DNA from: Candidatus Zixiibacteriota bacterium | Lineage (GTDB): Bacteria; Electryoneota; B3-LCP | Assembly: GCA_003599535.1 (NCBI GenBank) | Contig: QZKQ01000016.1 | Location: forward strand, 1 to 50,305 | Direction: 5' to 3' | Length of the DNA: 50,305 nt | Shown: positions 26,283 to 34,126 of the stretch, piece by piece | How positions within the stretch are numbered: position 1 is the first letter of the stretch | How the letters are laid out: each line of letters opens with the position of its first letter | The notes under the pieces: generated by a model | Seen by the model: only the letters and a program-made list of their open reading frames with translations | Database searches by the model: none | What the model was told of the DNA's origin: nothing | Made by a program: the position numbers and the translations under genes

Positions 26283-26933
26283 TTATGCGTTTGATTTGCG
26301 GCTTTCCGCCTTCTTCTGCAGGCGGGGCAGGACGAAGAGACGCTGAAACAGGCCCAGGCGGGAACGCTTCAGGAGGGGCATGATCTCGGGATTGGCGGGA
26401 TCCTGGGCAAAGGCCGCCAGCAGGCGCCTTCGGGCGCGGGATCGGTGGCCGGAGTCCAGGTGTATTTCCGCCATCAGGACGTTGGCCCGGGCGCGGTAGA
26501 GGCGGGGATTGGATCCCCCGTGCGCTTCCGCGGCGTAGCGCAGGATTTCGCGGGCGTCGTCCTGGCGGCCGGCCGCCAGCAGCGCCTCGGCGTAGCCGCA
26601 ATGGTACTTGGCGTTGGTGTTTTCGAATTCGCAGGCCGACTTCAAGTGGCGCAGCGCCTTTTCCGGGCGGCTGTGTTTGAGCAGCGCTATACCCAGCTTG
26701 TACTTTTGATCGGCACGGCGCAGAACCTCCTCGGTGCGCAGATCCTTGGCTTCCCCGGTTTCTTCCTGTTCCACCAGCAATTCCAGGAGGGGGTCGAAAA
26801 AGGCCGGATCATCTTCCAGAGATTGGCGGAAGGCCAGCACGGCCTCCTGGCGGTTGCCGTTCTTCTTTAATTCCAGGCCCCGCCGGTAATGTTCTTCCGC
26901 CAGAGCGCGACGTTCGAAAAGCGTTTCAGCCAT
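26283..26933 (-). CDS. Tetratricopeptide-repeat protein
   Basis: A 216-residue soluble protein. The ATG at 26933 (MAETLFERRALAEEHYRRG) has AGGAG four bases upstream; the longer frame upstream reads through AT-rich noncoding sequence. TPR-type helix pairs are visible: AEEHYRRGLELKKNGNRQEA..LAFRQSL, YKLGIALLKHSRPEKALRHLKSA, YHCGYAEALLAAGRQDDAREILRYA, ANVLMAEIHLDSGHRSRARRRLLAA. The C-terminus is basic (RLQKKAESRKSNA). TPRs mediate protein-protein contacts; no partner can be named. It lies convergent with the sorting-domain remnant and divergent from the tRNA/SRP region. Confidence 0.78.
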   Translation of the reverse strand: MAETLFERRALAEEHYRRGLELKKNGNRQEAVLAFRQSLEDDPAFFDPLLELLVEQEETGEAKDLRTEEVLRRADQKYKLGIALLKHSRPEKALRHLKSACEFENTNAKYHCGYAEALLAAGRQDDAREILRYAAEAHGGSNPRLYRARANVLMAEIHLDSGHRSRARRRLLAAFAQDPANPEIMPLLKRSRLGLFQRLFVLPRLQKKAESRKSNA

Positions 26934-27288
26934 GTCTCTCCTGAAGGTTGATTGACGACAATCCCCCTTGATGCAATTAGAATGCCGGAATGAGCGCGCA
27001 CCCGCCGGCCCGCACAAAAAGCTCCGGCAGATAGCCGCAAATACAGCAATTATAATAAGATAAATAATGGATCTTCCGGGAGCTTGGAGCGTATAAAGAT
27101 AACTTGACGAGGAAAGGGGCAGAACCTGCCGGGGAAAGCGGCGGAATGCGGCCACCCGGCCGGTTCTCTGGCCGCCACCGGCGCCCCGATTCGGGTTGAA
27201 GAATCGAAGGTAAAGAGGTTGACTTTTTGCCCCGGTTTTGTTATCTTATTATTTCGGTTTTGATTCCGGCTCACGCGGGCCGGAACGT
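26934..27288. other. 355-base divergent intergenic region
   Basis: Holds no gene I can support. An AT-rich island near 27040-27070 carries TATAAT on the minus strand (27054-27049), a possible -10 for the TPR gene without a clear -35. The right end carries the promoter for the tRNA. Confidence 0.5.
27219..27247 (+). promoter_or_regulatory. Sigma70-like promoter for tRNA-Ala and probably SRP RNA
   Basis: TTGACT (27219-27224), 17-base spacer, TATCTT (27242-27247), about 40 bases before the tRNA. No separate promoter is obvious before the SRP RNA, so the two are likely co-transcribed. Confidence 0.65.
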
Positions 27289-27361
27289 GGGGCTGTAGCT
27301 CAACTGGGAGAGCGATACGTTCGCAACGTATAGGTCGGCGGTTCGAGCCCGCTCAGCTCCA
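27289..27361 (+). tRNA. tRNA-Ala (anticodon CGC)
   Basis: A full 73-base cloverleaf. Acceptor GGGGCTG pairs with CAGCTCC through the G3-U70 wobble that marks alanine tRNAs. D arm GCTC/GAGC, anticodon stem ATACG/CGTAT with loop TTCGCAA (anticodon CGC), variable AGGTC, T arm GGCGG/CCGCT with TTCGAGC. Discriminator A; the 3' CCA is not encoded. Confidence 0.97.
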
Positions 27362-27435
27362 CATTACCTCGAGTGCCACGCCTCGAGTCTCGCGATTCCG
27401 AATCCTTGATCCCGATCCTCCATCTCGACATTTTT

Positions 27436-27707
27436 GGCTGTGCTAGGCGGGGAGTTAGCGGTGCCCTGTAGCCCGAAATCCGCTATAGCGGGGCCGAATA
27501 CCCACCCTTAGAGGTCGCTTCGACGGCCGGATCCGGAAAGCACGTGATGTTGAAGGTCAAGTCCCACGCAATGGGATCTCGCCCAACCCCGTCAGGCCCG
27601 GGAGGGAGCAGCGGTCAGCGATCATTCCATGTGCCGTGGGGGAGCTTGGCTGGAATCGGCGACTTTCCGGTGAAGCGCCCGCGAGCGATCGAAGGTGGGG
27701 CACAGCC
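27436..27707 (+). ncRNA. ffs: SRP RNA, large bacterial type with Alu domain
   Basis: About 272 bases. The ends pair (GGCTGTGC at 27436-27443 with GCACAGCC at 27700-27707). The universally conserved domain IV is clear at 27591-27612: GTCAGGCCC, tetraloop GGGA, GGGAGCAGC, which binds the Ffh M domain. The length and a paired 5' part fit the long SRP RNA with an Alu domain known from Bacillus-like bacteria, not the ~110-base 4.5S form of many Gram-negatives. It directly precedes dnaX, a common ordering. Confidence 0.9.
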
Positions 27708-27738
27708 ATAATTTTACTTAATCCGGCGCATAGATCCC

Positions 27739-29382
27739 TTGTCTTTCCTCGTCACAGCCCGTAAGTGGCGGCCTCAGACCTTCGCGGAAGTGGTCGGCCA
27801 GGAAGGCGCCACCCGGACCTTGCAGAACGCGCTGCGGGCCGGGCGGGTGGCGCATGCCTACATCTTTGCCGGCCCGCGCGGCATCGGTAAAACCACCACC
27901 GCGCGACTGCTGGCCAAGGCCGTCAACTGCGTGCACGGCCCCACCCCCGAGCCCTGCGGCGAATGCCCCCCCTGCCGGGAAATCCCCGAAGGGCGGTCCC
28001 TGGACGTGCTGGAAATTGACGGCGCCTCCAACCGCGGCGTGGGCGAAATTCGCAACCTGCGGGAGAATATCCGCTTCAATCCCGTCTCCTGCCGCAAGCG
28101 GATCTACATCATTGACGAAGTGCACATGCTCACCATCGAGGCCTTCAACGCGCTGTTGAAGACCCTGGAGGAGCCGCCCGAACACGCTCTCTTCATCTTC
28201 GCCACCACCGAGCTGAACCGCGTCCCGGCCACCATCCTGTCCCGCTGCCAGCGCTTCGACTTCCGCCGTCTCTCCAGCGCCGAAATCGCCGCCCAACTGC
28301 GCCGCATCTGCGACCGCGAGGGGCTGACAGCCGATGACGAGGCGCTGGACCTGCTGGCCCGCCGGGCCGACGGGGCCATGCGCGACGGCCAGAGCCTGCT
28401 GGACCAGATGGCCACCTTCGCCCCCGAGGGCATCACCGCCGGGCAGGTGCGCGCCGCCCTGGGCATCGTCCCGGAAGACCTGTTCTTCCGCGTGTCCGAA
28501 CTGGTCTTTTCCGGGCGGCCGGAAGAGGTCTTTCCCATTGTCGAAGAGATTGACGCCCGGGGCCACAGCCCTCGGGAGTTCCTGCGGGGGCTGCTGGAGC
28601 ATTTCCTGAATTTCGTCAAGGCCCGCGATCCCCGGGTGCAGTCCCTGGTGGAGGCGCCCCCGGAGGTCCGCGCCCGCTACGCGGAACAGGCGGGGCGGTT
28701 CGAAGTCAACGACCTGCTGCGCCTGCTGGCCCTGCTGCAGGAGGCGTTCACCGACATCCGGCGCCACCCCCAACCGCGGCTGAAGCTGGAGCTGACCCTT
28801 CTGCGCGTGGCCACCCTGGAACGCACCGCCCAAATCGAAGAACTGCTGGCCCAAGTGCGCGGCGAAAATCCGCCGGACCGGGCGGAGGGTCCCGCGCCAA
28901 ACCCTCCGCGGCGGGACACGGCCGCCGCTGAGATGCGGCCTGCCGCTGTCCCGCGACCTGCACCGGTTCCTTCGCCTCCGGCGCCGCCCCCGTCCCCGGT
29001 GACGGCTCCGGCCGGCGGCTTCCCCCTGGACCTGGAGCAAATCCGGGCCCACTGGGACCAGGTGGCCGACCGCATCGCCGAAGGCCGGGTATCCGCTTCC
29101 TGTCAGATCCGCCTGGGGCGGCCGGAACGAATCGAGGACGGCGCCCTGGTGGTCAGCTTCGGGTCCGACCTGCACGACGTGATGCTGGAACGTCTGCAGA
29201 AGGTGGCCGCCACCGGCGGGTTCGACCAGGGGCTGGCCGGCGCCTTCAGCGCGCCGGTGCGGTTGCGCTTCGAACGGCACGCCGAGTTCAGTGTGAACGA
29301 AGCAGACGGCGGCTCACTCGACGACCTCGACCCCCTGGAACAGGATATCATGCGGCTGTTAGGGGGGAGAAGGATTGCGTAG
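27739..29382 (+). CDS. dnaX: DNA polymerase III subunits gamma/tau
   Basis: A 547-residue clamp-loader ATPase. It begins with TTG (ribosome site not obvious; the next Met codons lie inside the ATPase fold). Walker A GPRGIGKT at 45-52; zinc ligands Cys64, 73, 76, 79 (CGECPPC); Walker B IYIIDEVHM; sensor 1 LFIFATTEL; the SRC motif (LSRCQRFDF). Domain III follows (ITAGQVRAALGIV ... LFFRVSELVFSGR), then a proline-rich linker (about 400-430) and a tau-like C-terminal domain (IRAHWDQVADRI). I see no A-rich slippery sequence for a programmed frameshift. It is followed by ybaB and recR, the classic order. Confidence 0.96.
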   Translation: MSFLVTARKWRPQTFAEVVGQEGATRTLQNALRAGRVAHAYIFAGPRGIGKTTTARLLAKAVNCVHGPTPEPCGECPPCREIPEGRSLDVLEIDGASNRGVGEIRNLRENIRFNPVSCRKRIYIIDEVHMLTIEAFNALLKTLEEPPEHALFIFATTELNRVPATILSRCQRFDFRRLSSAEIAAQLRRICDREGLTADDEALDLLARRADGAMRDGQSLLDQMATFAPEGITAGQVRAALGIVPEDLFFRVSELVFSGRPEEVFPIVEEIDARGHSPREFLRGLLEHFLNFVKARDPRVQSLVEAPPEVRARYAEQAGRFEVNDLLRLLALLQEAFTDIRRHPQPRLKLELTLLRVATLERTAQIEELLAQVRGENPPDRAEGPAPNPPRRDTAAAEMRPAAVPRPAPVPSPPAPPPSPVTAPAGGFPLDLEQIRAHWDQVADRIAEGRVSASCQIRLGRPERIEDGALVVSFGSDLHDVMLERLQKVAATGGFDQGLAGAFSAPVRLRFERHAEFSVNEADGGSLDDLDPLEQDIMRLLGGRRIA

Positions 29383-29478
29383 GGATTTCCTGTACCGGGG
29401 TGAATCCCGCCTCGCTACCGAATACGTTCAAGTGTGGTGAGGGCGTAGATTCATAACCATATACAGTAGAGGCAGACG

Positions 29479-29820
29479 ATGAAAAAATCCGGCATGATGG
29501 GCATTTTAAAGCAGGCCCAGAAGCTGCAGGAAGATATCGCCAAGGTGCAGGCCGAACTGGAAACCCTGACCGTGGAGGCGACTTCCGGCGGCGGCGTGGT
29601 GACGGCCAAGGCTTCCGGCAAGCAGGAGATCGTGGAGATCAAGATTGATCCCGACGTGATTGATCCCCAGGACGCCGAGATGCTGGAAGACCTGGTCACC
29701 TCTGCAGTCAACCAGGCCCTGAAGAAGGCCCGCGAGATGGCCGACGAGAAGATGTCGGCGGTGGCCGGCGGCCTGATGGGCGGCGGCCTGCCGGGCGGCT
29801 TCAAGCTGCCGGGAATGTAA
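29479..29820 (+). CDS. ybaB: YbaB/EbfC-family nucleoid-associated protein
   Basis: 113 residues, the family's usual size. Pattern: MMGILKQAQKLQEDIAKVQAEL, then VEATSGGGVVTAKASGKQEIVEIKIDP, then LEDLVTSAVNQALKKAREM, and a glycine-rich tail (GGLMGGGLPGGFKLPGM). The protein forms tweezer-like dimers that bind DNA. It lies between dnaX and recR as in most bacteria, and probably works with recombination or repair. A GAGG site precedes the start. Confidence 0.95.
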   Translation: MKKSGMMGILKQAQKLQEDIAKVQAELETLTVEATSGGGVVTAKASGKQEIVEIKIDPDVIDPQDAEMLEDLVTSAVNQALKKAREMADEKMSAVAGGLMGGGLPGGFKLPGM

Positions 29821-30029
29821 AAGTAGTTCGGCCGCCATGGCGACCCCCGAATAAATTCGGGTGCTCCCCACAACCGGAAAGTCTCTGAAGAGACTGGCAA
29901 ATTCGAGTGGTTCTTTCCAGCATTAGTGGTTTTAACCACTTGATTTTAATGAGAGCACCAGAATTTATTCTGGTGCCGATTCCGGCGGTATAGACCTCCG
30001 GATTCAGACCCAGAGAAAGTACCTGAAGA
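29821..30029. repeat. BIME-like composite palindrome between ybaB and recR
   Basis: Palindrome CCCGAATAAATTCGGG (29846-29861) and an inverted partner CACCAGAATTTATTCTGGTG (29956-29975) face each other, with GGTGCTC and GAGCACC on their inner sides. AGTGGTTTTAACCACT lies between them. No gene is present. Confidence 0.7.
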
Positions 30030-30629
30030 ATGGCCTCCATACCCCCCACTCTGCAGACGCTGATTGACGAGCTGTCCCGCCTGCCGGGAGTGGGCAAGAA
30101 GAGCGCGCAGCGCATGGCTCTGCACCTGTTGCGGCAGCCGCGGGAGAAATCCCAGACCCTGGCGGACGCCCTGCTGGCGGTCAAGGACCGCCTGTCTCTA
30201 TGCCGGCGCTGCTTCAACATCGCCGAAGGGGACCAGTGCCCCATCTGTTCGGACGCGCGGCGCGACCCGCAGACCATCTGCGTGGTGGAACAGTCGTCCG
30301 ACATCCTCCCCTTGGAGAAGTCCGGGGCCTTCCGGGGGCTCTATCACGTGCTGGGCGGCGTCCTGTCGCCCCTGGATCACCAGGGCAGCGACGACCTGCG
30401 CCTGGCCGAGCTGATCGGCCGGGTCAAGGACGAGAACGTCCGCGAGGTGATCGTGGCCACCAACCCCACCACCGAAGGGGAAGCCACCGCCCTGCTGATC
30501 GCCCAGGTGCTGAAGCCCACCGGAGCCCGGGTGACGCGCATCGCCCGGGGCGTGCCGGTCGGTTCCGACCTGGAATTCGCCGACGAAGCCACCCTGTCCC
30601 GGGCGCTGGAAGGTAGAGGGGAGATTTAA
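30030..30629 (+). CDS. recR: Recombination mediator RecR
   Basis: 199 residues, typical length. Helix-hairpin-helix start (LIDELSRLPGVGKKSAQRMA), C4 zinc finger Cys58, 61, 70, 73 (CRRC...CPIC), then a Toprim domain (ICVVEQSSDILPLEKS; VIVATNPTTEGEATALLIA) and the C-terminal Walker-like end (TRIARGVPVGSDLEFADEATL). It works with RecF/RecO in loading RecA on gapped DNA. Confidence 0.97.
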   Translation: MASIPPTLQTLIDELSRLPGVGKKSAQRMALHLLRQPREKSQTLADALLAVKDRLSLCRRCFNIAEGDQCPICSDARRDPQTICVVEQSSDILPLEKSGAFRGLYHVLGGVLSPLDHQGSDDLRLAELIGRVKDENVREVIVATNPTTEGEATALLIAQVLKPTGARVTRIARGVPVGSDLEFADEATLSRALEGRGEI

Positions 30630-30829
30630 GCGCCTCCCTTCCGTCCCAGGAATGAATTCCTGGGCTACTATCCTGCAACCCACTGAAGTGGGTGCTCCTG
30701 GTTTTGCCTGCCAACGCGATATTTACACCCCGTAGGGGTTGAAGGACAGTAGCCCATGATTTCAATCGTGGGGAAGCCCGGAATGACAGATTACGGTTCA
30801 CTCGCACTGCCAAGACCACATGACGCCCA

Positions 30830-30863
30830 CCGCCGGGATCATTCACCCGGTCCCGGCGGTTTA
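30830..30863 (+). terminator. Terminator-like hairpin in the recR-por gap
   Basis: Nine-bp stem CCGCCGGGA / TCCCGGCGG followed by TTTAAT, about 200 bases after recR. It may end the dnaX-ybaB-recR transcript or simply be another dispersed palindrome. Confidence 0.45.
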
Positions 30864-31210
30864 ATATTGATTTCTGGTTTTTCGCACACCGCCTCTCTTC
30901 AACGCCACTGATTTTTACCGGGTAAAAGTAATGGGGATCTGCGCATTGGGATGCCATTACTTTATATTGTAAGCGGCTTGTGAAAAGCGGAACAAGCAGG
31001 CCGGTGCTTCGCCGAGATGCGAAATCCGTTCCATTCGTTTCATCTGCGATTCTGATCAACGACCAAACCTTGAGATTGCTTCGGCCGCTGAAAAGAACGG
31101 CCTCGCAATGACACTGGATCACGGGAGATTGCTTCGCCCTTACGGGCTCGCCATGACACTGTAAGAAATGCGGGCGGGGTCCAGCCCCGCCCCTACGCGA
31201 CGCCACCGTC

Positions 31211-31238
31211 CAACGACTAAAGACCAACGACTAACGTT
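31211..31238 (+). repeat. Heptanucleotide tandem tract upstream of the por operon
   Basis: CAACGAC, TAAAGAC, CAACGAC, TAACGTT. The only tract of the set that is not directly after a stop codon or inside a coding region. Confidence 0.65.
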
Positions 31239-31301
31239 ACCCAGCGCGACCGACCCGCGCTTGACAGTTCAGGTCGCCGCAAAAATAGATCCGAGGAATC
31301 C

Positions 31302-31889
31302 ATGAACGACACCAAATCCATGCTGGAGATCCGCTGGCACGGCCGGGGAGGTCAGGGGGCGGTAACCGCCTCCAAAGTGCTGGCCGAATCTGCCATGTCG
31401 CTGGGGAAGTACATTCAGGCCTTCCCCGAGTACGGCAGCGAACGCCAGGGAGCTCCCATCAAGTCCTTCACCCGCATCTCCGAGCAGCGCATCATGACCC
31501 ACGCCCAGGTCAACACCCCCGACGTGGTCATGGTCCTGGACCCCACCCTGCTCTCGGTGATTGACGTCACCGAAGGGCTGCAGGAAGACGGCATCATCAT
31601 CATCAATACCCAGTCTGAGCCGGCGGAAATCCGCGGCAAGCTGAATCTTCATGGGCGCCGGGCCAGGGTTTACACCATTGACGCCACCGGCATCTCTCTG
31701 AAGCACCTGGGCAAATCCATTCCCAACACCCCCATGGTGGGCGCGTTCGTCGGCGTCACCAAGCTGCTGGCGCCGGAAGCTGTGGCCGAGGACTTCCGCA
31801 AAAAGTTCGCGGGGAAATTCAAGGAAGAAATTATCCAAGGCAACGTCCAGTGCATCATGGACGCCGCCAAGGAGGTGAAATCCGAATGA
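31302..31889 (+). CDS. porC: 2-oxoacid:ferredoxin oxidoreductase, gamma subunit
   Basis: 195 residues. Signature of the gamma family: IRWHGRGGQGAVTASKVLAE near the N-terminus and EYGSERQGAPIKSFTRIS. First gene of a gamma-delta-alpha-beta set. The enzyme oxidatively decarboxylates a 2-oxoacid (most likely pyruvate, possibly 2-oxoisovalerate) to an acyl-CoA, passing electrons to ferredoxin, in the cytoplasm; this points to anaerobic metabolism. GAGG precedes the start. Its stop overlaps the delta start (ATGA). The substrate cannot be decided from sequence alone, so the por symbols are provisional. Confidence 0.9.
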   Translation: MNDTKSMLEIRWHGRGGQGAVTASKVLAESAMSLGKYIQAFPEYGSERQGAPIKSFTRISEQRIMTHAQVNTPDVVMVLDPTLLSVIDVTEGLQEDGIIIINTQSEPAEIRGKLNLHGRRARVYTIDATGISLKHLGKSIPNTPMVGAFVGVTKLLAPEAVAEDFRKKFAGKFKEEIIQGNVQCIMDAAKEVKSE

Positions 31890-32185
31890 AGAAATATCTC
31901 GAAGGTACCTATAAAACCCTGCCCCTCGCCGGCCTGGTGGAAGAGGCGGGGACGGCGGAAAATTACAACACCGGCGGTTGGGGCGTGTTCAAGCCGGTGT
32001 TCAAGCCGGAAATCTGCATCCAGTGCCTGTTCTGCTGGGTTTACTGCCCGGACAGCTCCATCCTGACCGAGGGGGGCAAAGTGGTGGCCATTGACTACGA
32101 GCACTGCAAGGGCTGCGGCCTCTGCTCCAAGGAATGCCCCACCAAGCCGGAGAAGGCCATCATCATGGTCAAGAAGGACCTGTAA
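31886..32185 (+). CDS. porD: 2-oxoacid:ferredoxin oxidoreductase, delta (2x4Fe-4S) subunit
   Basis: 99 residues. Two ferredoxin motifs: Cys44/47/50/54 (CIQCLFCWVYCP) and Cys74/77/80/84 (CKGCGLCSKECP), each binding a 4Fe-4S cluster. The ATG at 31886 overlaps the gamma stop and has GGAGGTGA upstream, which fixes the start; a longer in-frame version from 31850 would overlap gamma by 40 bases. It carries electrons from the beta subunit to external ferredoxin. Confidence 0.93.
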   Translation: MKKYLEGTYKTLPLAGLVEEAGTAENYNTGGWGVFKPVFKPEICIQCLFCWVYCPDSSILTEGGKVVAIDYEHCKGCGLCSKECPTKPEKAIIMVKKDL

Positions 32186-32242
32186 GGTCTCCTGACCCGC
32201 ACTTGACAAGGAATTACGCCAACAACTTTGAGGTCACATACA

Positions 32243-33430
32243 ATGCCTGAACTACTCGCTCTGACCGGGAATGACGCCGTGGCCTACGCCATGAAGCAGA
32301 TCAATCCCGACGTCGTGGCGGCCTATCCCATCACGCCCCAGACTTCGCTGATGCAGAAGTTTGCCGACTTCGTGGCGGACGGCGAGGTGGACACCGAGAT
32401 GGTGCTGGTGGAATCGGAACATTCCGCCATGTCCGCCGTGGTCGGATCACAGGCGGCCGGCGCCCGTACCATGACCGCCACTTCCGCTTGCGGTTTGGCC
32501 CTGATGCACGAAGTGCTTTACATCGCGGCCGGGTACCGCCTGCCGGTCGTCATGCCGGTCGTCAACCGCGCCTTGTCGGCCCCCATCAACATCCAGGGCG
32601 ACCACAGCGACACCATGGGCGCCCGGGACGCCGGCTGGATTCACATCTTCAGCGAAAACGCCCAGGAAGCCTACGAGAACACCTTGCAGGCCATCCGCAT
32701 CGCCGAACATCCCGAGGTGCTGACCCCGGTTATGGTCACCCTGGACGGCTTCATCATCAGCCACGGGGTAGAAACGGTGCAGATCTTCGACACGGCCCGG
32801 GTCCAGCAGTTCGTGGGCGAGTACAAGCCCGCCTTCACCCTGCTGAATCCCCACAAGCCCATGACCCTGGGATCCCTGGACTTCTCCGATTTCTACTTCG
32901 AGCACAAGGTCTCGCAGTTGCAGGGGATCAACTATTCCCCCAAGGTCATCCTGGAAGTCGGCCGGGAATTCCAGCGCACCTTCGGCGGCGACTGCTGCTA
33001 TGAGCACTTCGAAGCCTATCGCATGGACGACGCCGAAATGGCGGTAATCGTGCTCGGTTCGACCGCCGGCGCCACCCGCATGGTAGTGGACGACCTGCGT
33101 TCCCGGGGAATTGCCGCCGGGATGGTCAAGATCCGCACCTTCCGCCCCTTCCCCTACGAAGAACTGGCCGCGACGCTGAAGAAAGTCAAGGCTGTGGCGG
33201 TCATGGATCGCTCCCTGGCCTACGGCGGCGACGGCGGCCCGGTGCACATCGAAGTGCGCAGCGCCATGTACGGCGTGAACAATGCCCCGCTGATGGCCAA
33301 TTACATCTACGGCCTGGGCGGCAAGCCCATTGACTTGGTGCACATCGAGAGTGTGTTCACCGACATGCAGCAGGCCATCGCCACGGGCAAGTTCCCGCGC
33401 CGCATCGGCTACCTGAACCTGAAGGAATAG
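32243..33430 (+). CDS. porA: 2-oxoacid:ferredoxin oxidoreductase, alpha subunit
   Basis: 395 residues. Starts MPELLALTGNDAVAYAMKQ with GAGGT eight bases upstream; a TTG 15 bases earlier is less likely. AAYPITPQTSLMQKFA, ESEHSAMSAVVGSQAAGART, and YRLPVVMPVVNRALSAPINIQGDHSD (key NRALSAPI) are the alpha pattern; the C-terminal domain II begins around MAVIVLGSTAGATRMVVDDL. With beta it forms the thiamine-diphosphate active site. In other bacteria beta follows alpha directly; here 696 bases with a toxin-antitoxin pair lie between them. Confidence 0.94.
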   Translation: MPELLALTGNDAVAYAMKQINPDVVAAYPITPQTSLMQKFADFVADGEVDTEMVLVESEHSAMSAVVGSQAAGARTMTATSACGLALMHEVLYIAAGYRLPVVMPVVNRALSAPINIQGDHSDTMGARDAGWIHIFSENAQEAYENTLQAIRIAEHPEVLTPVMVTLDGFIISHGVETVQIFDTARVQQFVGEYKPAFTLLNPHKPMTLGSLDFSDFYFEHKVSQLQGINYSPKVILEVGREFQRTFGGDCCYEHFEAYRMDDAEMAVIVLGSTAGATRMVVDDLRSRGIAAGMVKIRTFRPFPYEELAATLKKVKAVAVMDRSLAYGGDGGPVHIEVRSAMYGVNNAPLMANYIYGLGGKPIDLVHIESVFTDMQQAIATGKFPRRIGYLNLKE

Positions 33431-33445
33431 ACCCGATTGATCGCC

Positions 33446-33763
33446 ATGAGCCGGACCAAACCACAGACCAGGCAGGAAATACTGGCGGCGCTGAAGGACC
33501 GCCGGATGGAACTTCATGCCCGGTTCGGAGCCAGCCGACTGGCGTTGTTCGGATCGTGGCTTCACGGTGATCAAAAGCGGGGGAGTGATGTGGACATCCT
33601 GGTGGAATTCGAGTCTGGTCGCAAGACCTTCGATAATTACATGGAACTCAAATTCTACCTGGAATCCTTGTTCGGTCGAAAGGTAGATCTGACCACAAAA
33701 ACTGCACTACGATCGGAGATCCGCGAGAAGGTGCTGGCCGAGGCCGAATATGTCGAGGCGTGA
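33446..33763 (+). CDS. mntA: Minimal nucleotidyltransferase (MntA-type antitoxin)
   Basis: 105 residues. The nucleotidyltransferase signature is intact: GS at 36-37 (LALFGSWLHGD) and the acidic pair Asp48/Asp50 (GSDVDILVEF), with a third carboxylate Asp81 (RKVDLTT). In HEPN-MNT toxin-antitoxin pairs the MNT protein adenylylates and so inactivates the HEPN RNase. Start taken at the ATG 33446; a TTG 9 bases earlier is possible. Its end overlaps the HEPN frame by 14 bases, the usual arrangement. It lies inside the oxidoreductase operon, between alpha and beta. The partner toxin is broken, so the antitoxin may be a leftover or have another use. Confidence 0.88.
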   Translation: MSRTKPQTRQEILAALKDRRMELHARFGASRLALFGSWLHGDQKRGSDVDILVEFESGRKTFDNYMELKFYLESLFGRKVDLTTKTALRSEIREKVLAEAEYVEA

Positions 33764-34071
33764 TTACCGGCTCTACTTGAATGATATCAGGGACTGCTGC
33801 GCCAAGATTAAGGATTACACCAAAGGCATCGGTTTCGAGGAGTTCCTTCATAACCCCATGCTGGCTGATGCTGTGGTAAGAAATCTGGGAATCATCGGAG
33901 AAGCCACCAAGTGGTTGACTGGAAGAAGATCGCCGGGTTTCGGGATATCATCATCCACGAGTACTTTGGATTAGATAATGATATCCTTTGGGATGTGATT
34001 CAGAATAAAATACCCCAGCTCTACGACGACATTCAGGTGATTATCGCTCAAGAATCCCATCGGGGTTAACA
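33750..34071 (+). pseudogene. hepT: Frameshifted HEPN (HepT-type) toxin gene
   Basis: Reading from the ATG at 33750 gives a typical DUF86/HepT start: MSRRDYRLYLNDIRDCCAKI, YTKGIGFEEFLHN, DAVVRNLGIIGEATKWL. At about 33914-33926 the frame changes, and the in-frame product ends at 33974 with an unrelated tail. The normal continuation is found in another frame to the TAA at 34069: WKKIAGFRDIIIHEYFGLD, then ILWDVIQNKIPQLYDDIQ. Compared with the family, about 12 residues (the PEEIRxxYPEID stretch) are missing at the junction, so a deletion of roughly 35-41 bases is likely. The catalytic R-x4-H-x-Y motif (RDIIIHEY) is in the out-of-frame half, so the toxin is inactive. Confidence 0.85.
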
Positions 34072-34126
34072 CCACCCCGCAGCAAGTTACAAAAAAATCC
34101 ACTGCCAAATCATCCGTGGAGATACA

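Larger units (their letters stand above)
30630..31301. repeat. 672-base gap with several dispersed palindromes
   Basis: No gene is supported. From left: a composite with CCCAGGAATGAATTCCTGGG (30645-30664), hairpin ACCCAC-TGAA-GTGGGT (30678-30693) and a degenerate partner up to about 30780, matching the 22304-22416 element; a 9-bp hairpin CCGCCGGGA/TCCCGGCGG (30830-30859); two GAGATTGCTTCG...CTCGC(A/C)ATGACA elements (about 31072-31113 and 31125-31158); a GGGCGGGG/CCCCGCCC hairpin near 31170-31192; a heptamer tract at 31211-31238. A perfect TTGACA sits at 31261 without a good -10. Confidence 0.75.

Noticed and set aside
27718-29280. A 520-codon open frame antisense to dnaX
   Set aside because: dnaX is unmistakable on the other strand, and the antisense product has no domain-like features.
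27739-29382. Programmed -1 frameshift in dnaX
   Set aside because: No A-rich slippery heptamer with a downstream stem was found; the gene appears to encode only the long form.
30424-31227. A 267-codon minus-strand open frame overlapping recR and the repeat-filled gap
   Set aside because: It crosses recR antisense and several palindromes; composition is not protein-like.
31261-31290. Promoter of the por operon
   Set aside because: TTGACA is perfect, but every hexamer at 16-18 bases matches the -10 poorly, and the implied start would fall almost on the ribosome site.
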